In this document: in pieces, positions 1 to 8,494 of the stretch
Layout of the letters: every line of letters starts with the position of its first letter
Position numbering within the stretch: position 1 is the stretch's first letter
Assembly: GCF_002207865.1 (NCBI RefSeq)
Contig: NZ_BDQM01000005.1
Location: 141,814 to 205,813, forward strand
DNA: 64,000 nt
Origin: Colwellia marinimaniae
GTDB lineage: Bacteria; Pseudomonadota; Gammaproteobacteria; Enterobacterales; Alteromonadaceae
Reading direction: 5' to 3'
The notes under the pieces: model-generated
Databases searched by the model: none
What the model saw: only the letters and a program-made list of their open reading frames with translations
Told to the model about the DNA's origin: nothing
Program-made: the position numbers and the translations under genes

Positions 1-1195
1 TGTGCATCGCCGGACCAAAATTACGGGTACTGTATAGTTCTTCATATAACCAAGAGTCTTTATAGAGTTGGCTGAAGTGCGTTAAATCCTGCTTACCTTC
101 TTCGGCAATACCTTCATCATTAATCAATACTTGGGCAATGGCTTCAGCCGCTAACATGCCTGATTTCATTGCGGTATGATTACCTTTAATTTTAGCAAAA
201 TTAATGGTACCGGCGTCACAGCCCACCAATAACCCACCCGGCATGGTCATTTTAGGTAATGAATTAAAACCACCTTTCGCCATAGCTCGGGCACCATAGG
301 AAACTCGTTTACCACCTTCAAGGTATTGACTAATTTTAGGGTGATGTTTATAACGCTGAAACTCATCAAAAGGGCTTAGATGTGGGTTGCTGTAATTTAA
401 ATCAACAATTAAACCAACAAACACCTGATTATTTTCTGCATGATAAAGGTAACCACCACCGGTAGTTCCTTTATCTAACGGCCAACCAGCAGTGTGTACC
501 ACTAGACCTTCTTGATGTTTTTCTGGCGCTATGTCCCAAATTTCTTTAAAACCTAAACCGTAATGTTGCGGCGAGCTGTTTTCATCAAGATTAAATTTTT
601 CAATTAACTCTTTACCTAAGTGACCGCGACAACCCTCAGCAAAAACCGTGTACTTAGCACGTAACTCCATACCTGGCATAAAGGAGTCTTTTTCTTTGCC
701 CTCGGCATCTAACCCCATATCACCGGTGATAACACCACCAACACTACCATCATCATTATATATGATACTTTGCGCAGGGAAACCGGGGAAAATTTCAACA
801 CCTAATTGCTCTGCTTGCTCAGCTAACCAGCGACAAACATTACCCATGCTAACAATATAGTTGCCGTCATTATGCATAGTTTTGGGTACGGAAAAGTTAG
901 GTAATTTGATACCTGATTTTTCACTCGTTAATAGGTAAATATCATCAGCAGTTACTTTGGTAGTTAATGGTGCATTTCTTTGTTGCCAATCAGGAAATAA
1001 TTCATTTAAAGATCTGGGTTCAAAAACAGCGCCGGAAAGAATATGCGCGCCCACTTCTGAGCCTTTTTCAACTACACAAACCATTAACTCTTGCTGCTTA
1101 TCTTGTGCTATTTGCATTAAGCGACAAGCAGTTGATAAACCGGCAGGGCCAGCACCAACAATGACTACGTCAAATTCCATCGATTCGCGTTCCAT
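1..1195 (-). CDS. Electron transfer flavoprotein-ubiquinone oxidoreductase (partial, N-terminal about 398 residues)
   Basis: Inner-membrane flavoprotein that passes electrons from reduced ETF (from acyl-CoA dehydrogenases) to ubiquinone. The C-terminus, where the family carries its 4Fe-4S cluster, is cut off by the window edge. Reading the minus strand from the ATG at 1195 gives MERESMEFDVVIVGAGPAGL, a classic Rossmann FAD-binding GxGxxG start, followed by ETF-QO-like segments such as GAHILSGAVFEP and GGLLVGCDAGTINFAKIKGNH. A GGGAG ribosome binding site lies about 6 bases upstream. It diverges from etfBA across a 245-base regulatory region with two PsrA-like palindromes, which fits joint control with fatty-acid oxidation. 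The family is recognised with high confidence. Confidence 0.93.
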   Translation of the reverse strand, partial: MERESMEFDVVIVGAGPAGLSTACRLMQIAQDKQQELMVCVVEKGSEVGAHILSGAVFEPRSLNELFPDWQQRNAPLTTKVTADDIYLLTSEKSGIKLPNFSVPKTMHNDGNYIVSMGNVCRWLAEQAEQLGVEIFPGFPAQSIIYNDDGSVGGVITGDMGLDAEGKEKDSFMPGMELRAKYTVFAEGCRGHLGKELIEKFNLDENSSPQHYGLGFKEIWDIAPEKHQEGLVVHTAGWPLDKGTTGGGYLYHAENNQVFVGLIVDLNYSNPHLSPFDEFQRYKHHPKISQYLEGGKRVSYGARAMAKGGFNSLPKMTMPGGLLVGCDAGTINFAKIKGNHTAMKSGMLAAEAIAQVLINDEGIAEEGKQDLTHFSQLYKDSWLYEELYSTRNFGPAMH

Positions 1196-1244
1196 AAGAT
1201 CTCCCAGTATTATTATATTTAGACTGTTAAGTTTTCAGTAAAAT

Positions 1245-1279
1245 TCAAACATGTGTTTGATATTCAAACAGGTGTTTGA
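1245..1279. promoter_or_regulatory. Tandem PsrA-like palindromes between ETF-QO and etfB
   Basis: Two adjacent inverted repeats, TCAAACA-TG-TGTTTGA (1245-1260) and TCAAACA-GG-TGTTTGA (1264-1279), lie in the divergent promoter region. The arms are perfect and the centres are 19 bp apart. The pattern CAAACA-NN-TGTTTG matches my recollection of the operator type of PsrA, the TetR-family fatty-acid regulator that controls ETF and beta-oxidation genes in gammaproteobacteria. The palindromes are seen directly. The regulator assignment is inferred. Confidence 0.6.
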
Positions 1280-1364
1280 TAGTATCTTATAACAGATGCC
1301 CAAGCAAGGCACTGTTACAAGCACTTATCTAGATTGTATCTTAGTTTAAAAGTTTTCACCAAGA

Positions 1365-1384
1365 TTACGTTGACGTTGACGTAA
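1365..1384. promoter_or_regulatory. Interrupted palindrome upstream of etfB (possible MerR/LiuR-type site)
   Basis: The sequence TTACGTTGACGTTGACGTAA has 6-bp outer arms (TTACGT/ACGTAA) and a repeated ACGTTG core, 57 bases before the etfB start. Closely spaced TTGACG/ACGTAA elements recall MerR-family LiuR sites that control branched-chain amino-acid and ETF genes. Only the repeat itself is seen, and the factor is a guess. Confidence 0.3.
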
Positions 1385-1440
1385 ACCAGGGGTATCTTTT
1401 AACTATTATTGTAAATTAACAAACCTTTTCAGAGGCTGCG

Positions 1441-2193
1441 ATGAAAGTATTAGTTCCGATAAAACGTGTTATTGACTATAACGTCAAAGTTCGAGTAAAA
1501 CCCGATCATTCCAATGTAGATCTTGCCAATACAAAAATGGCGATCAACCCTTTTTGTGAAATTGCCATTGAAGAAGCGGTACGTTTAAAAGAAGCGGGTA
1601 TCGCAACAGAGGTAATTGCAATTTCTATCGGTGATAAGTCTTGCCAAGAACAATTGCGTACTGCATTAGCCTTAGGTGCCGATCGCGCTATTCAAATTGA
1701 AACGGATGAAAACCTAGATGCATTGAACATTGCTAAATTATTGCAAAAAGTGGTTGAAGAAGAGCAACCGCAACTTGTTATTTTAGGTAAACAGTCCATT
1801 GATAGTGACAATAATCAAACTGGCCAGATGCTAGCGGCACTTACAGGCATGCCACAAGGTACCTTCGCCTCAGAAGTGAAGTTTATTGACGATAAAGTCA
1901 ATGTTACCCGTGAAGTTGATGGCGGTTTACAAACTGTTGCGCTTAGCTTGCCCGCTATTGTAACCACAGATTTACGCTTAAACGAACCTCGCTACGCTAC
2001 ATTACCTAATATTATGAAAGCTAAGCGTAAGCCATTAGTAGTGAGACCAGCGGCAGATTTTGGCATTGATTTAAGCCCACGTACTAAATTATTAAAAGTT
2101 ACGCCGCCAGCAGAGCGCAAAGCTGGTGTTATGGTAAAAAGTATTGATGAATTAATTGATAAATTAAGAAATGAAGCCAAGGTGATCTCATGA
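1441..2193 (+). CDS. etfB: Electron transfer flavoprotein beta subunit
   Basis: Small subunit of the soluble ETF heterodimer, which carries electrons from acyl-CoA and other dehydrogenases to ETF:ubiquinone oxidoreductase. At 250 residues it has the usual length, and it begins [20 protein letters not shown], typical for EtfB. The AMP-binding and ETF signature region ([21 protein letters not shown], then [20 protein letters not shown]) is present. The stop overlaps the etfA start by 4 bases (ATGA), so the two subunits are translationally coupled. The divergent partner is the ETF-QO gene. Identification is secure. Confidence 0.97.
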   Translation: MKVLVPIKRVIDYNVKVRVKPDHSNVDLANTKMAINPFCEIAIEEAVRLKEAGIATEVIAISIGDKSCQEQLRTALALGADRAIQIETDENLDALNIAKLLQKVVEEEQPQLVILGKQSIDSDNNQTGQMLAALTGMPQGTFASEVKFIDDKVNVTREVDGGLQTVALSLPAIVTTDLRLNEPRYATLPNIMKAKRKPLVVRPAADFGIDLSPRTKLLKVTPPAERKAGVMVKSIDELIDKLRNEAKVIS

Positions 2194-3116
2194 GTATTTT
2201 AGTAATTGTTGAACACGACAACAGCTCGTTAAAAGCTGAGACCCTAAAAACAGTAGGCGCAGCGCAAAAAATTGGTGGTGATATAACACTACTGGTGGCA
2301 GGTTTTAATTGTCAAGATGTTGTTGATGCGGCAGTAAAAGTCAATGGCGTCAACAAAGTAATAGTCTGTGATAATGCCGTTTATGAGCATCACCTTGCTG
2401 AAAATCTTAGTTTATTAGTCACTGAATTAGCCAGCGATTATGAACACATTCTGGCAACAGCGCTTACTACCGGCAAAAACTTTATGCCTAGAGTTGCCGC
2501 GTTATTAGATGTTGCGCAAATTTCTGATATTATTGACGTTGAAAGTAGTGATACTTTTATTCGCCCTATTTATGCCGGCAACGCTATTGCCACAGTACAA
2601 AGTTTAGATAACAAAAAGGTTATCACTGTACGTACTACTGGCTTTGATGCGGTAGCAACCGATGGCAATGCTGAAGTGGTTAAATTAGATACGGTTACTG
2701 ATGCCGGTATATCAAGCCATGTAAGTGACGAACTCACTGTCTCTGAGCGACCTGATCTAGGTGCGGCAAGAGTAGTGATTTCTGGTGGTCGCGGCATGCA
2801 AAATGGCGATAACTTTAAATTACTTGACGGTATTGCCGACAAACTTGGCGCAGCAATTGGCGCATCACGCGCAGCTGTTGATGCTGGCTTTGTGCCAAAC
2901 GACATGCAAGTAGGTCAAACAGGTAAAATTGTTGCTCCTGACTTATACATTGCCGTCGGTATCAGTGGTGCTATCCAGCATTTAGCGGGTATGAAAGACT
3001 CAAAAGTCATTGTCGCTATCAATAAAGATCCCGAAGCGCCAATCTTCCAAGTTGCAGATTACGGTATTGTTGCTGACTTATTTGATGCTTTACCTGAGTT
3101 AGAAAGCAAGCTTTAA
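2190..3116 (+). CDS. etfA: Electron transfer flavoprotein alpha subunit
   Basis: Large ETF subunit, 308 residues, which holds the FAD with its C-terminal domain. The diagnostic FAD-binding stretch is visible from about residue 235 ([21 protein letters not shown], then [20 protein letters not shown] and [20 protein letters not shown]). It overlaps etfB by 4 bases. Downstream lie a palindromic repeat and two strong hairpins, so the etfBA transcript probably ends before the yciH-like gene. Confidence 0.97.
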   Translation: MSILVIVEHDNSSLKAETLKTVGAAQKIGGDITLLVAGFNCQDVVDAAVKVNGVNKVIVCDNAVYEHHLAENLSLLVTELASDYEHILATALTTGKNFMPRVAALLDVAQISDIIDVESSDTFIRPIYAGNAIATVQSLDNKKVITVRTTGFDAVATDGNAEVVKLDTVTDAGISSHVSDELTVSERPDLGAARVVISGGRGMQNGDNFKLLDGIADKLGAAIGASRAAVDAGFVPNDMQVGQTGKIVAPDLYIAVGISGAIQHLAGMKDSKVIVAINKDPEAPIFQVADYGIVADLFDALPELESKL

Positions 3117-3133
3117 AATATTCAGGCAATAAT

Positions 3134-3330
3134 ATACCCGTTACCATTCAAGATGCATGTTTCAAAGTGCTTGAGCAATTTAAATTCAAGGCGCTGTGAT
3201 GAAATAATGGTTGTTCAGGAGAATGTGCTCAGGATAATTGCTCCTGCATTATCCGTATAATGTACTTCCTGTACCGTCTGCATTCTTCTAATAGCACCAT
3301 CCATGTAGCGTCATTATGAGTGACGGGTAT
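3134..3330. repeat. MITE-like element with ATACCCGT termini
   Basis: A 197-base non-coding segment is bounded by inverted ends. The left end reads ATACCCGTTACCAT and the reverse complement of the right end reads ATACCCGTCACTCAT. The interior shows no open frame. The imperfect terminal repeats and intergenic location suggest a small non-autonomous mobile repeat. No target duplication could be assigned. Confidence 0.5.
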
Positions 3331-3332
3331 CT

Positions 3333-3366
3333 ATCACTAACAAGCGCTTTTCAGCTTGTTAGTGAT
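3333..3366. terminator. Strong hairpin downstream of etfA
   Basis: A perfect 13-bp stem (ATCACTAACAAGC / GCTTGTTAGTGAT) with an 8-base loop immediately follows the MITE-like repeat. There is no U-tract directly after it, so it may be an RNA-stabilising or rho-assisted structure rather than a stand-alone terminator. Confidence 0.5.
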
Positions 3367-3371
3367 ATAAT

Positions 3372-3410
3372 AAAACCACAGTGACTATGAACGTTGCTGT
3401 GGTTTTATTT
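3372..3410 (+). terminator. Rho-independent terminator of etfBA
   Basis: A 10-bp stem AAAACCACAG / CTGTGGTTTT with a 15-base loop is followed by ATTTTAT. The A-rich upstream side could also make it work on the other strand. It separates etfBA from the yciH-like gene. Confidence 0.75.
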
Positions 3411-3457
3411 TATCTAAAATTTGATTAACCAGTTTAGCTAAGAGTATTGAGTGATAT

Positions 3458-3856
3458 ATGAAAAATAGTTTGTCTAGTTTAAGTGATTTAGCCGCTGCTT
3501 TTGGTAAAGCCCCCATTGAGCCTAATAAATCGACACCAGCCAGTGATGACTCACTAGTCTATTCAACTGACACCGGCCGCATTAACAAAAAAAAAGAAAA
3601 AACTGTTACGCCAAGTGATGGTTTTGCACGTGTTAGACGCGAAACCAAAGGCCGAAAAGGCAAAGGGGTTGTGGTCATCAGCGGCCTAGGTCTAGACAAC
3701 AAGGCACTAAAAGAATTAGCAAAAAAACTTAAAAAGACCTGCGGCAGTGGTGGCTCAGTCGTTGGAGAAACCATTGAGGTTCAAGGCGATAAGCGCGAGG
3801 TAATACAGCAGGTGCTAGAAAAGGCGGGTTTTAACGTTAAGTTTACCGGCGGTTAA
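3458..3856 (+). CDS. yciH: SUI1/YciH-family translation factor
   Basis: A 132-residue protein related to eukaryotic eIF1/SUI1 and bacterial YciH, small ribosome-associated proteins thought to influence start-site selection. The SUI1 fold occupies the C-terminal two thirds, with the hallmark KGRKGKGVVVISGLGLD and LKKTCGSGGSV-GETIEVQGDKREVIQQVL. The N-terminal 45 residues are a variable Ser/Pro/Asp-rich tail. It has its own promoter region after the etfBA terminator and is convergent with recR. Confidence 0.92.
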   Translation: MKNSLSSLSDLAAAFGKAPIEPNKSTPASDDSLVYSTDTGRINKKKEKTVTPSDGFARVRRETKGRKGKGVVVISGLGLDNKALKELAKKLKKTCGSGGSVVGETIEVQGDKREVIQQVLEKAGFNVKFTGG

Positions 3857-3890
3857 TGCTCTACGCTAGCTAGGCTTTATTATTACTAAG

Positions 3891-4496
3891 TTAAATTTCA
3901 TAAGCTTTTCTGCCTGCTAAGGCATGAGCTAGAGTATTACCATCAACATATTCTAATTCCCCGCCCACAGGAACGCCGTGGGCAATTCTAGAAATATTAA
4001 CTTGATATTGCTGGGCAAGCTCAGCAATATAGTGCGCGGTTGCCTCCCCTTCGACCGTAGGGTTAGTTGCTAAGATAACCTCACTAAACTGACCACTAGC
4101 AAATTGCTTAATTAATATATCAAAACCTAAGTCATCTGGCCCTATGCCATCAATAGGGGATAAATGCCCCATCAAGACAAAGTACTTGCCAAAAAACTCA
4201 CCGGTTTGCTCTATAGCAATAACATCACCCGGTGTCTCAACAATACAAAGCTTAGTCGCTAACTGTCGTTTAGGGTTTTGACAAATTTCACAGAGTGGTT
4301 CTTCGGTAAAGTTACGACACTGTTGGCAATGGCCAATATCGGTCATCGCCTTTGCTAAGGTTTTGGCGAGTTTACTACCGCCACGTCGGTTACGTTCAAG
4401 TAACTGAAATGCCATGCGTTGTGCTGACTTAGCGCCAACCCCAGGTAAACATTTTAGTGAATCAATTAACTCTTGCACAAGTGGACTAAATTTCAT
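3891..4496 (-). CDS. recR: Recombination mediator protein RecR
   Basis: RecR loads RecA onto SSB-coated gapped DNA together with RecO (and RecF). All family modules appear in 201 residues: N-terminal helix-hairpin-helix ([20 protein letters not shown]), a C4 zinc finger (CQQC...CEIC), a Toprim core ([32 protein letters not shown]) and a C-terminal [22 protein letters not shown] motif. In many gammaproteobacteria recR directly follows dnaX-ybaB. Here ybaB is 44.6 kb away on the same strand, with a carbohydrate island in between. Confidence 0.97.
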   Translation of the reverse strand: MKFSPLVQELIDSLKCLPGVGAKSAQRMAFQLLERNRRGGSKLAKTLAKAMTDIGHCQQCRNFTEEPLCEICQNPKRQLATKLCIVETPGDVIAIEQTGEFFGKYFVLMGHLSPIDGIGPDDLGFDILIKQFASGQFSEVILATNPTVEGEATAHYIAELAQQYQVNISRIAHGVPVGGELEYVDGNTLAHALAGRKAYEI

Positions 4497-4659
4497 AGGT
4501 AACTGCTTTTATTTTAAATTTTAATGACTGGCTGATAAACAAAATAGCATTATGAAAAAAAGTAATAGTCAATGTCGGCTCTTTTTCAAAACATAAGGCT
4601 AATTTTAATAAAACTAATGGCTAAATAGTAGTGGCTTACCGAAAATAATTGCACATAGT

Positions 4660-4860
4660 TTAATTACTGGCTGCAGAAGATAGTCGCTGCTGTCTTAGAG
4701 CAGAGGGTAATTCAGTAAACATCATTTTAAAGTGTCGACTAAAGTAACTGTGATCCGAAAACCCTGACTGATAGGCAACTTGGGCGATGGGTAGTTTCGT
4801 TTCCACCCATAACCACATAATAAAGAAATACTCATTGATAATAACAAATGACCAAAACAA
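4660..4860 (-). pseudogene. Remnant of an AraC-family regulator (C-terminal HTH only)
   Basis: Only the last helix-turn-helix of an AraC/XylS DNA-binding domain survives: LPIAQVAYQSGFSDHSYFSRHFK followed by a family-like tail, covering about 4660-4797. The upstream part of the frame (residues 1-20) does not resemble an AraC protein, and no sensor domain is found nearby. I read it as a degraded gene at the edge of the island. Confidence 0.65.
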
Positions 4861-4998
4861 GTAAACGCCGATTTTGTTGCATTATAATCCGATTTTATAT
4901 TAACCGTTCCCTCTTGATATCGATATACTAAATTTAATCGACAACTCACCAACTAACGGTTTGAACTTCTAGTTAGTTAAAAACTCTTGAGTCACAAG

Positions 4999-5154
4999 AT
5001 GAATAAAGTCCACCCAGGAAAAATCAGATTAGGTATAGTTGGCGGCACCAAGTGGATTGTTGTTGAGCAAGAGGAATATCCTAATGGTTTGAGTTCTCTT
5101 ACTGCAGTAGCTTTATCTAAAAAAGGCTTAGAGCAGTATATTAAGCAACTTTAG
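4999..5154 (+). pseudogene. 51-codon chimeric ORF: start of a Gfo/Idh-type oxidoreductase joined to the tail of a sugar-phosphate isomerase-like protein
   Basis: The ORF begins MNKVHPGKIRLGIVGG, which looks like the N-terminus and dinucleotide-binding glycine motif of Gfo/Idh/MocA oxidoreductases. It then jumps to KWIVVEQEEYPNGLSSLTA and a short helical tail, which resembles the C-terminus of xylose-isomerase-like TIM-barrel sugar isomerases. Both families are often neighbours in sugar loci, so an internal deletion joining two adjacent genes in frame is the simplest reading. It lies between the AraC remnant and intact regulators. The family resemblance is from memory of motifs and the fusion is inferred. 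Confidence 0.5.
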
Positions 5155-5262
5155 TAAAAGAATAATTTCCTTTGATAAGTGGTTAGCGTTTGCTTTGTTA
5201 AGTGAGTTTGTATAGATTAATTATTGAAATATATAATAATAATGACAGAAGACGGACGTAGT

Positions 5263-6420
5263 ATGAGTACTGTTCTTTTTAACACCCTTGATTTAGCATT
5301 GCTTTTTACCATCTATCAATGTGTTTTATTTGCCTTTTTTTTAGTACTGATCAAAAAAGGCAAAAAACAAAGTAACGTATTGTTAGCGTTATTTTTATTG
5401 TCCTATGCGGCAATACCACTAGATACCCTGATCAATTTTGGCGAAGGATTTCGTCAATTTGCCATTAGTTTTTCAGCGAATGTGTTTTATGTTTTTGGCT
5501 TAGCTTATTGGTTAGAAGCCGTATTGTTACTCTTCTATGTCCGCTCACTTATATACAAAAATTTCAGCTTTAAAAAAACCGACTTACTCTATCTATTGCC
5601 ATTTTTTCTTTACCTTATTTATGAAAGCAATGCCTGGTATATGCTTGATAGCGATACAAAAATAGCCATTCTTAATGGCTACCATATTGAAGCAGAGCCT
5701 TTTTATACTCGCTTCATCAATTTATTTAGAGAATGTTTTCGAACTTTTTGTGGCATATTATGTTTGCTCGAATTACGTAATTATCAGAAAAAAATCAAGG
5801 ATAACTTTGCTGATATCGAAGGTGTCGATCTTACTTGGCTTAAAGTGCTAACTATTGGTTTTCTCATCATTAAAGTACAAGCGGTATTTATTACCTTGGG
5901 CTACATGACCTCGATTGACCTGCACTTTAGCATTAACTACCCTGTACTTGGCCAGCTATCTAATTTTATGGTTATGTTTTTAATTAGCTTTTTAATATTT
6001 TTTAGTTTAGGGGTATCAAACCTTTTTCATGGTATGGACAACTCAACCTCCCTGCCTTTAGAAAAAGAATCGATAGACCCTGAGCAAATAAATGCCTTAA
6101 CGCTTTACATGAATGAACATAAACCTTATTTGAATCACTTGTTAACGTTAGACAACCTTGCTACACAAACTTTTATGCCCTCAAGGCAGTTATCGCAGGT
6201 AATTAATAGGCATTTTAAAAAGAACTTCTTTGAGTTCATTAATGGCTACCGTATTGATGAAGCTCAAATGCTACTGACAAGAAAAGAAAATGAAAAAATC
6301 ACCATGCTAGCCGTAATGGCTCAAGCCGGCTTTAACAGTAAAGCTACTTTTAACACCTTTTTTAAGAAGATTGTTGGTATGACACCAACGCAATATAGAA
6401 AAGAACAGCAAAAAACATAA
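5263..6420 (+). CDS. AraC-family transcriptional regulator with N-terminal membrane domain (1)
   Basis: About 385 residues. The N-terminal two thirds hold several hydrophobic helices (for example LALLFTIYQCVLFAFFLVLI, LLALFLLSYAAIP, VFYVFGLAYWLEAVLLLFYV, LLYLLPFFLYLIY), so the sensor is membrane embedded. The C-terminal 100 residues are an AraC HTH pair (LTLDNLATQTFMPSRQLSQVINRHFKKNFFEFIN and MLAVMAQAGFNSKATFNTFFKKIVGMTPTQYRK). The frame is open from 5224, but the ATG at 5263 (MSTVLFNTLDLALL) matches the start of the tandem paralogue. The next regulator starts one base after this stop. A role in sensing substrate for the adjacent glycan genes is plausible but not shown. Confidence 0.88.
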   Translation: MSTVLFNTLDLALLFTIYQCVLFAFFLVLIKKGKKQSNVLLALFLLSYAAIPLDTLINFGEGFRQFAISFSANVFYVFGLAYWLEAVLLLFYVRSLIYKNFSFKKTDLLYLLPFFLYLIYESNAWYMLDSDTKIAILNGYHIEAEPFYTRFINLFRECFRTFCGILCLLELRNYQKKIKDNFADIEGVDLTWLKVLTIGFLIIKVQAVFITLGYMTSIDLHFSINYPVLGQLSNFMVMFLISFLIFFSLGVSNLFHGMDNSTSLPLEKESIDPEQINALTLYMNEHKPYLNHLLTLDNLATQTFMPSRQLSQVINRHFKKNFFEFINGYRIDEAQMLLTRKENEKITMLAVMAQAGFNSKATFNTFFKKIVGMTPTQYRKEQQKT

Positions 6421-7614
6421 ATGAAAACACTACTCTTTAATAGTCACGATATCGTCTTATTAGTAGCTTGCTATATCTGTTTTTTATTTGCAGCGATGAC
6501 CTTATTAGGTCGCAGTAAAGCAGATTCAACACCTCGTTTCTTAGGCTTTTTTTTATTATCACAAGCAGGGATTTCCGCCTATGTACTGGCCTTGTATGGC
6601 GAAGATTTTCATCTTTGGTCGGTAGCTCATATGCCTTGGGTATTTTCAACCTTAGAGTTGGCTCTTTGGTTAGAAGGGCCACTTTTATTATTGTATACAC
6701 GTTCGACGCTATACCAACAGCTCAGTTTTAAAAAGGTTGACCTGGTTTTATTACTGCCCTTATTAATCTATCTAGTGACGCTAGTCCTTGTTAAAGTTCA
6801 ATTTACCACAGCTCAGGGCGTCGATTTTCTACTTTTTCTGAGAGCTGAGCATATTCAGTATTATGAACACTTGCGCAATGTCGTTCGGGCTGGTTTTGGC
6901 GTTTGGGCTTTATTTACCATACGGCACTACCAAAATCAGCTCTCAACAGCTTATTCTAATACAGAGTCAGTCAATTATACTTGGCTTAAACTGTTAGTAG
7001 TCGGTTTTATTGTCTTAAGATTGTGGTCTGAAAGTTACCTGATCATTTATACCTTAGTTACGGCAATTTTTGACGCATCAACGGTTACTTTAATCAATTT
7101 CAATTTAATGGGAATTATAGAGAATTATGGACAGTTATTACTGGTATCTACTTTACTGTTCTTTGCTTTATCAGACCCTCGCAATATTCTCCGGGTAAGC
7201 AAAGAAACGCTAGATGGTATTACTAATAAAGATATTACTAAAACAGATAAGCCTAATACTTACTCACCGGAGCAAGTTACCCGTGTCGGTAATCATATGG
7301 AAAAACAGCGCCCTTACTTAAACAATCAGCTTAAAATTGACGATTTAGCACGGCAAGTATCACTGTCACCCAAATTACTCTCCAATTTAATCAATCGAGA
7401 ATTTGAAGTTAATTTTTTTGAATACGTTAACCGTTATCGTTTAAAAGAAGTAAGTGCTTACCTCACCGACCCCAATATGGCTAATCAATCCATTATTGAC
7501 CTTGCCTTTCTTGCTGGCTATAACAGCAAAAGCAGTTTTAATCGATTATTTAAATTAGATACCGGCAAAACCCCTTCACAGTTTCGCAAGGAAAAATTAC
7601 CCGCACCCCCCTAG
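6421..7614 (+). CDS. AraC-family transcriptional regulator with N-terminal membrane domain (2)
   Basis: A 397-residue paralogue of the preceding gene with the same layout: about seven hydrophobic segments in the first 260 residues, then an AraC DNA-binding domain (LKIDDLARQVSLSPKLLSNLINREFEVNFFEYVN; IIDLAFLAGYNSKSSFNRLFKLDTGKTPSQFRKE). The start codon directly abuts the upstream stop, so the pair is almost certainly co-transcribed and arose by tandem duplication. Shared residues such as LLLLYTRS / FSFKKxDL-type segments support paralogy. The ligand is unknown. It probably regulates some part of the glycan island downstream. Confidence 0.88.
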   Translation: MKTLLFNSHDIVLLVACYICFLFAAMTLLGRSKADSTPRFLGFFLLSQAGISAYVLALYGEDFHLWSVAHMPWVFSTLELALWLEGPLLLLYTRSTLYQQLSFKKVDLVLLLPLLIYLVTLVLVKVQFTTAQGVDFLLFLRAEHIQYYEHLRNVVRAGFGVWALFTIRHYQNQLSTAYSNTESVNYTWLKLLVVGFIVLRLWSESYLIIYTLVTAIFDASTVTLINFNLMGIIENYGQLLLVSTLLFFALSDPRNILRVSKETLDGITNKDITKTDKPNTYSPEQVTRVGNHMEKQRPYLNNQLKIDDLARQVSLSPKLLSNLINREFEVNFFEYVNRYRLKEVSAYLTDPNMANQSIIDLAFLAGYNSKSSFNRLFKLDTGKTPSQFRKEKLPAPP

Positions 7615-7699
7615 ACAAGGGCTATTTTTGCTAAGAAAACCCCCTCAGATAGTCCATTCGAGCAAAGCGTCAAATTATTTATTACAGACCAGCAAATAA

Positions 7700-7727
7700 A
7701 TATAACAATAACAATAACAATAACAAA
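7700..7727. repeat. Short AACAAT hexamer tandem repeat
   Basis: About four copies of AACAAT occur in the leader just before a small ORF with a good ribosome binding site. It is a simple-sequence repeat that could vary in length by slippage. No function is assigned. Confidence 0.5.
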
Positions 7728-7755
7728 TAAGTATTAACAAGCGGTGGAGAACACC

Positions 7756-7878
7756 ATGAATATAGATATTATGCAACAATATATTGCTAAAAAATCACAA
7801 ACGACCACGATGAGAGAAACTTTACTTACCTTACTGGCCGGCAGTGTCGCTATTAGCATGCTGGTATACCAACAGTGA
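7756..7878 (+). CDS. Small single-span membrane protein, 40 residues
   Basis: The ORF has a strong GGTGGAG ribosome binding site, with GGAG ending 6 bases before the ATG. It encodes a polar, charged N-terminus (MNIDIMQQYIAKKSQ) and one hydrophobic segment (LLTLLAGSVAISMLVY) ending VYQQ. It lies 141 bases downstream of the second AraC-type regulator on the same strand and upstream of a long hairpin. It could be a small regulatory membrane peptide. There is no recognised family and the call rests on the start signal and the transmembrane pattern. Confidence 0.45.
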   Translation: MNIDIMQQYIAKKSQTTTMRETLLTLLAGSVAISMLVYQQ

Positions 7879-7962
7879 ACCCGGCAGTGATGTTTCTTGG
7901 AGTTTAGTCAAAAGTTGTCAGTAATAAGTTGTCACTAATACTCAGGTAACAAGTATGTTTTT

Positions 7963-7999
7963 ACCATGGGAGTTACCTAATAAGAGTAACTCCCATGGT
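7963..7999. terminator. Perfect 14-bp hairpin after the small ORF
   Basis: ACCATGGGAGTTAC / GTAACTCCCATGGT with a 9-base loop (7963-7976, 7986-7999). It lacks a clear U-tract. It probably ends or stabilises the transcript from the AraC pair and small ORF. Confidence 0.5.
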
Positions 8000-8162
8000 T
8001 ACAATTAGTAACTAAATCTATATTTTTCATAACATTAAAAAGTACATCATTCGTTAACATAAAGTTGAACGTACGTTTATTGTATTTTTCATAAGTTGAG
8101 ACGACTTCTTAATAAAAATATTTTACCTTATTTGTGTTGATGAATCCTTTCGGTTTTTCTCT

Positions 8163-8329
8163 TATACCAGTTCCATAAATTAGGTGAACTATTTTATACG
8201 TAGAAAAAATCGCCAAATACAAGGCATTTACTTTAATAACTAGTTGTTCTAATTATTAAATAAATAACGAAGTAGTTGGTGGTTTTAGCAAGTAGAAATG
8301 ATCACATAGTTAGTGGGATTGGTGTTATA
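8163..8329. repeat. Palindromic MITE-like element (ATACCA..TCC termini) upstream of the GH5 gene
   Basis: A non-coding segment of about 167 bases has imperfect terminal inverted repeats (TATACCAGTTCC at the left; the right end read in reverse is ATAACACCAATCCC) and internal pairing arms (AAAATCGCCAAATAC against GTAGTTGGTGGTTTT), so the whole element can fold on itself. Its termini resemble those of the element at 15943-16210. It lies in the GH5 5' region, about 165 bases before the start codon. Confidence 0.5.
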
Positions 8330-8494
8330 TCGTAATGTTCCCATCACCAACGCAGGTTTAAACAACAAGCAGGTTTTTTTGCTTTGCGCTAAGTTTTTTT
8401 GACACTCACGCCCCTGCTCTTAAGCATATTGTTATTGAATTAATACAACAAAAAATAATAATCAAATTTAAAACATTTACAGGTAAGTACAATC

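Noticed and set aside
4722..4952. 76-codon open frame on the minus strand overlapping the AraC remnant
   Set aside because: Different frame from the HTH remnant, no family features, likely chance.
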